Origin: Chinchilla lanigera
Taxonomy: Eukaryota > Chordata > Mammalia > Rodentia > Chinchillidae
Reading direction: 5' to 3'
NCBI RefSeq assembly: GCF_000276665.1
Contig: NW_004955487.1
Location: 3,648,506 to 3,712,505, forward strand
DNA length: 64,000 nucleotides
Notes under the pieces: generated by a model
Told to the model about the DNA's origin: nothing
The model's input: the letters and a program-made list of their open reading frames with translations, nothing else
Database searches by the model: none
Position numbers and translations under genes: made by a program
Shown: positions 47,139 through 58,482 of the stretch, piece by piece
Layout of the letters: each line of letters begins with the position of its first letter
Position numbering within the stretch: position 1 is the first letter of the stretch

Positions 47139-47833
47139 TGTTATGGTTGACACATTGTGTCAATTTGAGGAGTCTAGAGGCTTGGCTAAATGACTCAGCA
47201 GTTCTGCATCTTGGGGTGAAAAGGACACGCCCTTACCCAGCTGGGATGTTGTTCATTGTGTCAGTTTGAGAAGTTTAGAAGGTTAACCGTGTGACTCAGC
47301 AGCGGGCCAGGGTCCTCACCTGGTATTCCTCCTGAGCCTGTGCAAGACAAAGGCACGCGGAGGGTGTGAGTACAGAGGACCAACTCCCCAACACCCCCTA
47401 CCCCCCCAACCCCCAACCCACTGCTGTGGGCAGGTAGGCTGCATACAATAAAAGGGAATTGAGAAAGGACTGGCTGCCGGTTCTTCAGAGAAGCTCCTCT
47501 TCGCCTTCAGCTTAGTCATCTCCTGACTTCTGGTGCAGACTGTTCGGCTTCCACCTGGGACTCTTCAGCCTTCTGGTGTAGGCTCTCCAGCTTTCCTCAC
47601 AGGTTCTTCAGCATTCCATCACAGACCCATCAGCCTCCTGACACGGACTTGCACAGACACTGCAGTGAGCTCCAGGCCTGGGACTGAGCTCTTCAATCTC
47701 CAGCGTGCAGACACCCTCTGCACACTTCCTCATCCAGCACTGTAGCTGACCATTGTAAGCCAAACTTGTAATTTTTTGTACATTTGTATATTTTATGTTA
47801 TATCTGTTTCTCTAGTAAACCCTGACTCATACA
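47139..47833 (+). mobile_element. Complete MaLR-type solo LTR with 5-bp target duplication
   Basis: 695 bp from tgttatggttgacac to ctgactcataca, with TG...CA ends, flanked by ccacc at 47134-47138 and 47834-47838. It contains the internal ~110-bp duplication. No internal viral genes are present; a solo LTR left after recombination. Confidence 0.9.
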
Positions 47834-47838
47834 CCACC

Positions 47839-49864
47839 TTTAAATTCTCTCTTCCCTTCTTGTATTTCTTAATTCCCAGTCATTCCTCTGGATATAACAG
47901 CAATTGATAATAACATTTCTCCTAGACTTACCTTTTAAAACAATTTTATGACTACCTAGTCCAGGCTCCATTATTAAAATGTCTTAAAGTTGGAAAACAC
48001 CCATCTCCCTTTTGATATCTCCCTAAATTGTCCTCTAAAATTACCAACTTTATTCCTAAAAAATCCCTCCCACTTTCCAAGTTAGTGAACTTATTATTTG
48101 TATCATTCTACCCGACTGTCCTTTTCAAATCTCAAAGCCTAACCTTTAAATGCATGCTTACCACATTGCCCATTTTTCTTTAAGTTTATGTAAGCTTTTA
48201 TCAAGTATCTTTTGTTCTTTCTTAAAATTTCTTATTCCTTTTCTTCACTCTCAATTACTAACTTCACTGTACATTTCAATAAAAAGTGTGAAAACAACGA
48301 AATAAGATTCTCACCATCAAATCTAGGACTGTTGCTTGATTTTGAAAAATTTTTAAAAAGCAAAATTTTTCCTCTTTGAACAATCTCTTTCCCACAAACA
48401 CACACATGGAAACACATAGCCTCCCCCAATTATAAGGAAAAGAAAAGGTTTCAATACATTTTAAAGTTATAGACACATTCCTGAAAGCTGTGAAGTGTTT
48501 TCAAATGCCTTTGGTCTCTGGCCACTTGAGTGTGCTTAAGGAAGAAATCTCACCTTGAGTCTGAGATATGGCATTACTAATGGAGGTTTGGGGAATTAAT
48601 ACAGCAACCTTGGACAATTTCAACAAAGAAACTTATTTATGTGCAGGCAAAAAAGTTCACATTTAACTTTTTATAAAAGACTAGTTTGATTTAGAATATA
48701 CAAACATGGGATTGTGAAACTGCTACAATTCATCTTTAAAGATTTTGGATCTTGCAACACATAAAATCTGTCTATTTTCAAAAAGCAGTGAGAGTTTTAG
48801 AACAAGATAGGCAGTTGGCATTTAGGGTCAGATAAAAACAAATTTTAATTCAGACCAACTTCTAAAATCCTTTTAAGCATCAGTAAAAAATAGGATGAAA
48901 CTAGTAAGCCTGTTGCCAATAGGAATAACTACTGTATTCTAACAGTAATATAACAGTAAAAAACACTTAAGTTCTTAACAATGTTCAGTGTCTTGGAAAT
49001 GAAGACATGTAATTCTCTATGGTGAAAATTTTAATCTTGTTGGTAGCACATGATTGTTTTTACCAAAATATAAAGGCTTATAACCAACAACTTCTTTAAA
49101 TATGACTATAACGCAAACATAGAGATAAAAGCCATGTTTATTTCAGCAAAACAACCTTCAAATGTCCAGAGATGAATAGAATGATTTGAAGACATAATTT
49201 GCTGAAATTATAATCTTTACTAATGATATACTATTCAACCTTTTGTCCTTAAACTTGGAAATATGTATATTGAAAACTGGGTTAAATAATCCTAAATTAT
49301 TGCAGGCTGATCAGGCCTGCAATCTCCCAAGCGAGTGGATGGCAAAGGCTTAAATAAATCAGACAATTGTAATGATTTCAGGGCTCCCGGAAGGACTAAC
49401 TCTCTTACAACTTTAATATTGTCTGAGTTTTGCCCAAGACTTCTTGGGCAGCCCGTATCTATTTGGTTTACAAACAAAGGAGGAGGATACTCAAAAAGCA
49501 CGGGAATGTGGGCAGGACTTTTCCAAGTAATACATTATGTTAATTTAGGAGAACTATGTTATCCCCAGGAAGGCCTTCACAGCAGGAGTGAGATGCTTGC
49601 AGCTACAGTCTCCTTTAATTGGGGTTGGAGCCAGACATCCTCAGCTGCAGCCTTCAGACAACTCACAAGTAAACACAGAAAGCCAATTGGTTAATATTAA
49701 ATCCTGCTTGGAGCCACTTTGTAGTGGTCTCCAACATATATATAATGAATACACACAGGTATTATTTTTGCTTTCATAAGTAAATAATTAATAAAATCCT
49801 TTCACAGCTAACACTGGATCCTTCTTCTTTTTTCTTTGGCAATCATTTGGGAGGTAAAATGCTT
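47839..49864. other. Unannotated AT-rich sequence
   Basis: No repeat or exon recognised; 49.3-49.7 kb has a 119-codon plus ORF without splice support. Confidence 0.5.
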
Positions 49865-49865
49865 T

Positions 49866-50006
49866 CATGACCAAGCGCTCACCTGTAATCCCAGCACTAG
49901 AGAGGTCGAGGCAGGAAGATCACTGCAAGTTCAAGGACAACCTGGGCTACAAAGTGAGTTCAAGGCCAGCTTGAACTGCATAATGAAACTCTGTCTCAAA
50001 AAGACT
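49866..50006 (+). mobile_element. B1 SINE
   Basis: cacctgtaatcccagcacta, the duplicated module (gttcaaggacaacctgggc / gttcaaggccagcttgaac) and aactctgtctcaaaaag. Confidence 0.9.
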
Positions 50007-50212
50007 AAAAAAATGCTTTCACGTCTTAACTCATATATGAGTTCCTCTTTTAGCAAGAACTTTCAAGTTGGGTAAAAACAAAACAATACTTTCCTGTACA
50101 CATTCCAAGAAAAAAAAACGAGGGAGAAATGGACATGAATGATTTCCAATTTCTCTGGCTTTTCTGAATGATCACTGTGAGGCTTATGGATAAAGAACCA
50201 CATTTCATTCTT

Positions 50213-50448
50213 TTAAATGTTTACTAAAAAGAATATCACCAGGCAAAGGAAGTGGTGCAATGGACTACATAGGCAAATGTTCTTAGCTTTTGACAAGTCA
50301 CCAGGATGGGGCGTTAGTTTCTCCTCAAACATGGTTTCCCTGCTGTTAAAATGTCCATGTGCAAAGTGCAAGCCCACGGTTGAAGAAAAGACATCAAATA
50401 GACAGAAAGGTGTTTGGGTTGAGGTGTTGGTTGCTACTCCCAGGTCAT
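50213..50448 (-). other. Possible alternative 3' exon
   Basis: A very good minus-strand acceptor (cttttctgtgtctttcag) ends at 50449. Joined directly to exon D it stays open for about 78 codons (DDLGVATNTSTQTPF...) and ends in a hydrophobic tail. Joined in phase 0 to the donor at 51049 it would stop after four codons (MTWE). I cannot tell whether it is a real exon, a UTR exon or a chance acceptor. Confidence 0.25.
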
Positions 50449-50976
50449 CTGAAAGACACAGAAAAGCAGGTAACAGAAAACTTCCATGAGCTGTGATCTG
50501 GCCACATGGCACCCCCACACACACTGGTTTTCATGGGACCTGGCACATGGGGGTGCTGTGCTTGGTTTCAGGGCAAGGCAAGGACCTAGGGCCTGTGGCA
50601 CTAGGTGACAGTCACCCACAGACAGCAGACTGTCATGTGCCTCTCTGCAGGTACCAATGCAGAGCACGGTCGGTCCTGAGCATGTCTCAAGTGGCTCAGT
50701 GCTAGTGACCACCACATTTTGGGGATCTGAAACTGTCCTCTGCTGCCTCCTGCCCCTCCCTCCACCCCCTGCTCTCCCAGCTTTGACTGTGCTAAAACAC
50801 ACGGCTTGTGTGAGTTAGAATGGCCAAGTCATACTGGCTCCCGGGGTGGGTGAATCATTAAGAAGGAAAGGTCTGCCGCAGGTAGCAACACTATACTAAT
50901 CGTCCCAGAAAACATCCCTCCCCTTCCCGTCCTACAATCAGGTACTACAGGAAGGAACTCCAGAGGAAATGCATTT

Positions 50977-51247
50977 TCAGCAGCTTTCTAAATTTAAGTC
51001 TGGCCATCCAAATATGAAATTCTCAGTCTTAATATTCTGTTGGCATACCTCTTTCACATAAAATGGGGAAAAGTGTATAATTTTATTTTCATTCGTCTCA
51101 TGATCCTTTTCAGCCTCAGAAGGTTGCTCTTCACAACACAGCTGATATTTTGTTTTTGTGGCATTTGTATGTCTTCTGGTCCCTGAGTCATGTGTATCTG
51201 AGCTCATTGTCCCAAGGTTAATGGCTGAGGGGACTCCTGTGGCTCAG
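50977..51247 (-). other. Open frame running past the exon E stop
   Basis: In a frame shifted by one base from exon E, the minus strand is open from about 51247 to a TGA at 50977-50979, roughly 90 codons in AT-rich DNA. The peptide includes MSSDTHDSGTRRHTNATKTK and, near its end, FIFGWPDLNLESC. It may be the true C-terminus reached by a frameshift, or 3' UTR that happens to be open. A usable donor (AAAGAG|gtatgc, exon edge 51049) lies within it, and a polyadenylation-like AATAAA occurs at 51082-51087 on the minus strand. Confidence 0.35.
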
Positions 51248-51868
51248 GACTTTGTTCCTGGGATAGCTGTTCCAAAGGCAATTGTCCAGGAGATTTTGGC
51301 ATCTCAGATCTTTGTCCTTGGGATGGTTTCTCAGAGGACAATGGTTCAGGAGATTCTGGTGTCTGGGATCTTTGTCCTTGGGATGTTTTTGCAGAGAACA
51401 ATGATTCAGGAGATTTGGGGGTCTGAGATCTTTGTCCTTGGGATGATCTTGCAGAGGACAATGGTTTAGGAGATTTGGGTGTCTTGGGTCTTTGTCTTTC
51501 AGATGGTTTCTCAGAGAACAATGATTCAGAAGATTTTGGTGTCTGGGATCTTTGTCCTTGGGAAGTTTTTGCTGAGGACAATGACTCAGGAGATTTTGGT
51601 GTCTTGAGTCTTTGTCCTTGAGATGTTTTTTCAAAGGACAATGGTTCAGGAGACTGTGGTGTCTCGGGTGTTTGTTGTTTCGATGTTTGTTCAGAAGATG
51701 ACCTTTCGGGAGGTTGTGGTGTCTCAAGTCTTTGTTCTCCTTGTGTTGGTGACAAATGTTCTTGTGTTCGCAGTTCCACTGGTGTTGGTCTTTGGGCTTC
51801 TATTTCTACTGGAGTTTCTCGTAGTACAGATGTATTTTTTCCCTCTAGAATGTCATATTGTTCTTTTT
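51204..51868 (-). CDS. Exon E, likely last coding exon: 20-residue repeat tail
   Basis: The only AG between an in-frame stop (51912-51914) and the open frame is the acceptor tttactgtaaacaag. After it the first two bases (AA) complete a Glu codon with the G left by exon D, giving the junction VVPLP-E-KEQYDILEGK. The exon then encodes about 40 residues of leader and nine consecutive 20-residue units (bases 51222-51761) with the core TSQGQRSQTPKSPES. These are rich in Ser, Pro, Gln and Lys and surely disordered, with an SP dipeptide in most units that proline-directed kinases could phosphorylate. It ends LTLGQ at a TGA. No Cys or hydrophobic segment occurs in the repeats. Because the unit is 60 bp, all three minus frames are partly open here; splice phase decides the frame. 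The family is unknown. Confidence 0.68.
51222..51761 (-). repeat. Coding minisatellite: nine diverged 60-bp units
   Basis: Tandem 60-bp units lie inside exon E. On the plus strand each carries variants of gatctttgtccttgggatg. The central six units are closest to each other; the two outer units at the 5' end and the last one have drifted. The unit length is a multiple of three, so a change in copy number would keep the frame. Confidence 0.85.
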
Positions 51869-52960
51869 CTTGTTTACAGTAAACAAAATAAAACACAATT
51901 ACCAATAAACATTAGTGGCCTACTAACCAACTGAAATACATGACAGAAGAAAAATGTCCCTGCTATATCAATGACTGGGCAGTGACTGTGGTCATCTGAA
52001 ATTCTCACAGTGTCACAGTGTCCTTTCAAATATGTTCCCCTTTTACTCTCGCGTAGAAATATGATCCCAGAAAAGCATAAAACAGATAGAGAGAAGCTGG
52101 ATTTAAAGACGTGTCACTTGATATTAACAGATACGAGCCAGTAACCATTTAAAAACTGACAAGCCACAGGACAGACTTCCTTTTCCTCTGAGTCCCTGAG
52201 ATGGGGAAAGTACTTTTATTACGATTAAAAGAGGAAGAAATCAGGAGACAGGAGCATCAGGAGCCAGCGTTCTACAGAAAGCCACCAAAGCACAGAAAGC
52301 GCCCTTCGGGGCTCAGGAAGACCACTGGTGTGTACAGTACTCGCCTTCCATACCCCAAACCACAGGTACTGAGGCCAACACCATCCCTACCTAGATAAGG
52401 GCCCCTGGGCAGAGGAAATCCAAAAACCTCCTCCTGATACTCTGTCCCTCGGTGTGCACGTCTGGACCCCATGATCTTCCTCCCAGACAGTTGTCACCTC
52501 CTTTTGGCCATGCTGCCTGGGTCCCACTTCACCATCCAATGAGGACAATCTTGTGAATGCCCCTCCTGCTCTCTGGTCACCCACTGACAAGTGAAACCAT
52601 GCCTTTGGTCACACCGTCTCCCCACTGTAACACTACCCAGTGCACGAAGACCAAACTCTCCCCAGTGACAAACAAGAGCGTGGTTGGGCAGGGCTCCCGC
52701 ACTGGCTCAGCTCAGAGCCCAGGTCAAAGGCGGTAGCATCACAACACCAAGGTCCCCAAGTTGCTGTATGAGAGAGAGAGACGGCTCGGAAAGCCCAGCC
52801 CACCATGCTCTTTCTGAGCACACGGAGGAAACTGGTGTCACTGGAGCCACTGAGATGCAAGCTTGGTATTCTGTGTCCCACTCAGCCTCTCTGGCAGACA
52901 GGGGATCAGGAGCTGACCATTGGCTCATTTCTGTCTTCTTCGCATATGCTTCTTTACAAG

Positions 52961-53021
52961 CACATACACACACAGACACACACACAGACACAGATACACA
53001 CACACACACACACACACACAC
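52961..53021. repeat. (CA)n microsatellite
   Basis: CA repeat with cagaca interruptions, in the last intron of the minus-strand gene. Confidence 0.95.
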
Positions 53022-53589
53022 GTTCCAGCCTCATTAGGCAAGCTACGTCTCTGCAAAGGCACCGTCCCCTCCCCATGCACCTGGGCATTTGATTCCTCCA
53101 CCCACCTCCCCTCCAGTCCATGGTCCGCCTGGCCACTGCTGGCCAGCCCTTCTCAGTTCCCTCCATTGCTGCTCCCAACCCCTGCATCCCCTTCTCTGTG
53201 CAGCTCCTCACTCTAGCATCCTGCATGTCCAGGTCCCCCTGCATCTCCACACACGCACACCCCGTCTGTCTCCCCACAAGGCCGTGAGTGCCTGAGCATA
53301 GGCGCACAAGCACTGCGGCTCCCTCGCCATCGTTTCTCAAGCACCCAGCTGGCACGCAGGAGAAGCCAGAAAATGTTTGATAAATGAAAGAGTCCAGGAC
53401 TGAAGAAAGCGGAAACCACCACCACCCAAGCGCCACATGCACACAGCACCCCTAGACCCACACGAAACAGAACAGGCGAAATTCAAAGTGAAATATTAAG
53501 ATATGAAAACGCGTTTAGACAAAGAGCATACTAATATACATAAGACATATTACAGAGAAGAGTAACAATATCTGTGCTATATTAATACG

Positions 53590-53805
53590 TTAATTTTAGA
53601 GAGAATTTTTTTTAAAACAATAAAAAAGAAACAGAATTTTAAAACAAGCTGAACAGAATTTTAAAACAAACAATGGTTATTATATTGCGTACTTTTATCT
53701 TCAAAGTAGCTGCTCAGATTGCCAGATATGGGCAGGCAAAACTGATCTGACAATATAAGCACTACATGTTCCTTTCAGTGAACTAACAGGAATTAGGAGC
53801 ACAAT
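53590..53805. repeat. Unidentified A-rich repeat X, copy 3
   Basis: Short, diverged copy: a T-stretch, caaacaatggttattat and gctgctcagattgccag. Contains a small direct repeat of 'gaacagaattttaaaacaa'. Confidence 0.45.
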
Positions 53806-54467
53806 TATCTTAGCTATACTGTGTGTGCATATATATATTTTTCCCCTTCTTTCTGGTTTCAAAATTCCCAAGTTCATCTGCCTTCCCCGTGAGCTGCCGG
53901 TATTGAGTTCCTCTGGTTCTGTGCTTTCTTCTTTCAGGACTCAATGCACCCCCCAACTGCCTTGCAACCCAAGGCAGAGCACCCCAGGATACCTGCGTTC
54001 CTCTCAAGCCTCCTGTCTGAAACTTCCTGAAATCACTATTTTCCAGAGCTGTATTTTTCTCTGCCCTACCCGCTGGTTTATAAAATACCATAAGGGTAAC
54101 TAGGTGCAGTGAAACGTTAAAATTGAATAATAAAAGATCTGCCTAAGTGCAACGACTGACTCAGCAGCTCATTCACCACTGGGAAAGGCAAAATATTCAT
54201 TTGTCAGCTGACCTAAAAGCTGCCATACAAAACATGGCTTAGAGGTCTCCGCATGTAGTTCTAAGCATGTAGTTCATTCAAAACCAAAGGAACCTCGTGG
54301 AAGGCTGCGGGGGACAGAAAGGCTGGCAGACACCCAGAGTGGGCCAGGAATAAAGTGTGGCCTTCCCAGTGGGCGACTCATGGGTGGACAGAGTAGACAC
54401 AGAGAAGCTACCATCAGGCCTAAGATGCCACGCACCCATGAACGACAGAGATGGCATATGCTCTTAC

Positions 54468-54515
54468 CAGGAAGCGGAACCACTTTTTTATTCTTGTTGA
54501 AGTTCTTGAGAGATG
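54468..54515 (-). CDS. Exon D (48 bp) of the unrecognised spliced gene
   Basis: A pyrimidine-rich acceptor (tcttttttcag) is followed by 48 bp and a CTG|gtaaga donor. In the phase inherited from exon C it encodes SLKNFNKNKKVVPLP and leaves one base (G), so both flanking introns are phase 1 and the exon could be skipped without changing frame. One alternative frame contains a stop; the other is open but does not fit the phase. The peptide is basic and probably forms a linker between the folded part and the repeat-rich tail. Short exons are easy to mistake, but the splice signals and phase fit together well. Confidence 0.65.
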
Positions 54516-55574
54516 CTGAAAAAAGAAAAATCCAAACATCAATAATTTGACCCAAGGCTTCCTCTATGATGAGATTCTAATGTAAAATCTATGGCTAAAA
54601 GAATCACTGGAATGGGAGATCATTCTAACTCATTCAGAGAGAAGTTAGGGCCAACTGCTGGCCTCGTTAACAACGCAGTCGTGCTTTTCTTATGCACAAA
54701 TCCATGCCAACATGACTGCACTTCCTGAGATTACAGGGCAACCGGAAGCATGTTGATCTTCTTGCTTTTCTTCCCCATGGAGAAAAGTGGATGTTACTTG
54801 AGTTAGTTATTTAGGTATGTGTTTTAGCATCACAGCAGGATGTTGGTGGCAGGTGGTGGCATTTCCTTCACCACCCTAGAGGCAGCGGGTCACAAGGTCT
54901 CTCTGGCTGGACTGCTGGATGGAGTCTGCAATCAGAAAATGTAAACTTGCTGTGTTTAAATAGCAGCTGCTTCTTGGAAACCTCAACATTAAACAGCAAT
55001 TGAAGGTGAATATCCGCTCTAAGGGAGGAAAACTCACACACTGGTGGAGAGTGTAACTCACACCAGCACTTCCCAAGAGGGCACCACCACGAGGACACAC
55101 AGGTGTGACACAGATAAATTCAACAACAGTCTTCTCCAGATCCAGGCCACTTCAAGTCCCACCCAACAGCTCTGACTTGATTTCAGGGGTTGGGAAGAGT
55201 TTACAGGGTCCTCCGCCCTGTCACCAAGCCAGCTAAAGATACCGATTCCACTCTCTGCATTCGTAGTGCATCTGAGTGTCCACGCTGCTGCCGACACAGC
55301 TACCACTTCTGTGAAACTGAACTCAGAAGCCAAGAAACCAGGCCGACGCTGTGCAGAACACCCAGCATTGGCAATGAGACGCAGCGCAGGTGCTTGAGCA
55401 AAGTGCAGCCACTGAGGCAGGAATCTGAGAGGCCCACAGGACATTGGGCTGCAGATATTATACCTGCGGGGGGGGGGGGCTAAAAACTGGAGTAGAATGG
55501 AAATGTATACTACTGTAGTACAAATACTGTAGAAGTCAGTGCAGAGGTTCCTCAAACAGAGCTAGAAATTCCAT

Positions 55575-56265
55575 TTGACCCATCTGTGTCTCCCCAAAAG
55601 AGTTAGAGACATCATATCACAGTGACCCATGCACACCCGTGTTTACAGCAGCACGATTCCTAATAGCTACATCTTGGAAGCAGCCTGTATGCCCATCAAC
55701 AGACGAGCGGATAAAGACAATGTGGTATTTATACCTAATGGAGTACTGCTCAGCTATAAAGGAAGATAACTTTGAGACGTGTGTAGGAAAATGGATACAC
55801 TTGGAAAATATTAAGTGAAATATATCAGAGACACACAAGTGTATGTACTGCATGGCATCTCTCATTTGAGTCAGGCAAAGTACAAATAAAGAGCAAGATA
55901 AAGGAAACAGGGAGCTAGAGCTTTTGCAGATGGGAAGGGATCCCAGGGATGGACGGCAGGGAAGAAGGGAGGAGAAGTAAGAAGATTTAAGATGTGTCGT
56001 GAACAAGTACCAAACCCACAGTGAGTGTAAACATTGTATGTCGTAAACATGAACTAAAAATAAGAGCAGCAATAAGAATGAAGGCCGGGAAAGTGGCTTT
56101 AGAGACAAAAGGAGGGAGGTACCCAGGTGGGAAGGAGAAAGAGATTTAAGAAGACCTAAGTCGTGTAGTGTACATGTACCCACTCCCCAAGGTGAAAGCA
56201 GACTTCCTATACCACCACCATCTCGTCATAAAACAAAAGTGTGAAATAGAAATGCACATATATCA
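55575..56265 (+). mobile_element. LINE-1 3' end
   Basis: tttacagcagcacgattcc, taatggagtactgctcagc, ttaagtgaaatatatcag, then a purine-rich 3' UTR. Antisense to the gene, in the intron between exons C and D. Confidence 0.85.
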
Positions 56266-56889
56266 CATAAATTCAAAAAATAAGAGGAACAAAAGAAAAT
56301 TTTAAAATAAAAAGAACAAGCACTAAGGGTTGAAAAGAAGGCAGGGTTTGATTACAGCCATGGAGGTCAGAGGTCACCAAGGGCCAGATGTGCCCTACAG
56401 CTGGGCAGCTGGAAACCCACTCGCCCTACACTGAACCTGAGCGTGGTCTGGACATGACCAGAGTGTGGATTTAACACTTAGTTTAAAACCTATGCTTTTA
56501 TTTGCACTTATTTTTGTGACGGCTGTAACACTCAGAAGCTGCCAGGTATGAATTAAGACATCAGGTTCAAATGTGTGGCAAGAAATCCACTGTGCCGGTT
56601 GAAAGTATGTTTAGTGAATGAGAATCCAGAAGCCGGAAGTTTACATAGCATTTGATTTTTTTAATAAGGTAGCTATTATATTACCTAGGCAACTGATTTC
56701 TCTTTGAGCTGGAACATCCTTCAATAAATCAGGACAGGCATTTACTGAGTCCTTATAGGGAATCGCAGTTACATCAGAAAGCATCTTGCATTCACTAAAT
56801 CTTTGCCGGTGGTGTGAACGCACTCCTGACCAGCCAGGTCCTAATTCGCTCTCCTGTAATCACAACATGTGTTTTATTCTTAGAACAGT

Positions 56890-57480
56890 TTTATTTTCTG
56901 TATTCAAAAATGTTCACCATAGCAGTATTTAGAAGACACGTGGCGGTACAGTTTATAATGGCTGAATCCTGGAAGCAGCCTATATGTCCATCAGCACATG
57001 TGGATAAAGCGAATGTGGCGTCCATACATAGTAGAGGACTACTCTGCTCTAAAGAGAGGTCAGCTGAGTCATCTGTGGGAAAACAGGTGCACCCCGAGAC
57101 CAGAACGTTAAGTAAAACAATCAGACACACACGCTTCAGTATCACTGGGCTCCTCATAAATGAGAACCCCAAAGTGTAAATAAACAACAAAACCAAAAGA
57201 TAATAGGAAGTAGGGAGACCTTTTGCAAAGGGGAACAAGAGATGGAGACAGGGAGGAAAGAAAGAAGGAGGAGGAGGAAAAAAGAATTGGAAAAAACAGA
57301 AATGGAGCTTTTGCAACTGAGAAAAGGAATAAGAATTAGAGGAAACAGAAAGGGATGGGGGGACCAAAAAAATGAGAGTGTATTATGTACATGTGTGAAT
57401 TCCCCACAATAAATGTAGTCATTATGTACCGTAAACAAGTACTAGTAAAAAAGGGAAAAAAGAAAACAGAGCAAAGCAAA
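56890..57480 (+). mobile_element. LINE-1 3' end
   Basis: Same signature as the 55.6 kb copy (tcctggaagcagcctatatg) and a 3' UTR ending cattatgtaccgtaaac plus A-rich DNA. Same intron. Confidence 0.85.
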
Positions 57481-57652
57481 ATAAACAGAAATAAATGTAA
57501 AACCTAAAGCCACTGCTTGCTATAATAAGTTATGGCATGAATTAAACCCACCTATGAGGACCAGAAACAACCCTGACTTTATAGGCTGACGATCAACTTG
57601 TAGATTGCTGTGCAAACGCTGTATATGCTTTTCAGATTTTCAGTACGCATTT

Positions 57653-57692
57653 TGGGGGTAGGGATGTAGCTCAATGGTACAGCACTTATTTA
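57653..57692 (+). mobile_element. Truncated ID-like SINE
   Basis: Only the 5' third remains: tagggatgtagctcaatgg. Confidence 0.6.
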
Positions 57693-58336
57693 AGGACAGT
57701 TGCTAAATAAGTACACATCACACCTTCCTGGTTACTGACAGCTTCTCCCATCCACTGGGAGGAGGACCACTCCTGCATCCTGTGTCCATGGCAACCAGGC
57801 AGGCAGAGGAGATGGGCTCTCTGGTCATGAGGGAAGCTGCCTTATAGACACAGTCTGTGCTATCATCACTAAGAGACAATTTTCACAAAACTGTGGAAGG
57901 TCACTGAGGATTATTTACTGTAGCAGACAGAAGAGAGGTTCCTATACATCACATGCCACACAGGAAATGAGTGAGTTCTGTTCCCAAAGAGAGAACAGCA
58001 ATTTGGGATTCTCGGGAAAGGTTTCCAGTTAGTGATAAGGAAAATATCGAAGGAGAAAGCAAGAGAAACGAACACTTTTCTCTAGAACGGTGTCCATCTT
58101 ATTCCTTCCAAAGGCACAAAGACTCCAGACTCAAAGCTCAAACAACTCCCAAGCAAGTCCAACTCAGAGTCCACAGTGACCCCCAGCCCTTGGCCTGCGC
58201 TGTGGTCCCCAGCACGCTCCATCCATCCCACGTGACCTCTGCGTGTCACCAGCACAGAGGGGGAACAGAGAGGACAAAGAGATTCACAGATGCCATGCGA
58301 GTAGGAAGCGCAGGGTGCATGTGGGCCTCATCTTAC

Positions 58337-58482
58337 CCACGAGGACGTGGGGCCCCTGCAGCTGGCCTGTGCTGACGCAGCCCCTCCAGAGCAGCTCCAG
58401 GGCTACTACCAGGTCTTTGGGGTGTAGGGTCAGGGCTTGCTCTCCTTTGCACCACGTCGGCGTCCTAAGCATCGTTTTATAC
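58337..58482 (-). CDS. Exon C of the unrecognised spliced gene
   Basis: This 146-bp minus-strand exon lies between acceptor gatctcttacttag and donor GTGG|gtaaga. Its GC content is higher than that of the flanking introns. The frame set by exon B reads straight through and gives 48 complete residues: YKTMLRTPTWCKGEQALTLH, then a Leu-rich amphipathic stretch containing LVVALELLWRG, then a short Gly/Gln turn and GPHVLV. The exon leaves one base, G, which joins CA of exon D to make Ala. The Leu-rich part looks like a helix in a folded domain, in contrast to the disordered C-terminus. No family was recognised. Confidence 0.75.

Noticed and set aside
51158..51469. 103-codon plus-strand ORF in the repeat of exon E
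   Set aside because: A 60-bp unit keeps several frames open at once; splice phase supports the minus-strand frame only.
51218..51727. 169-codon His/Asn/Lys-rich minus-strand ORF
   Set aside because: Same repeat read one frame off; it cannot be joined in phase to exon D.
55617..56183. 188-codon minus-strand ORF
   Set aside because: Antisense reading of a LINE-1 3' end.
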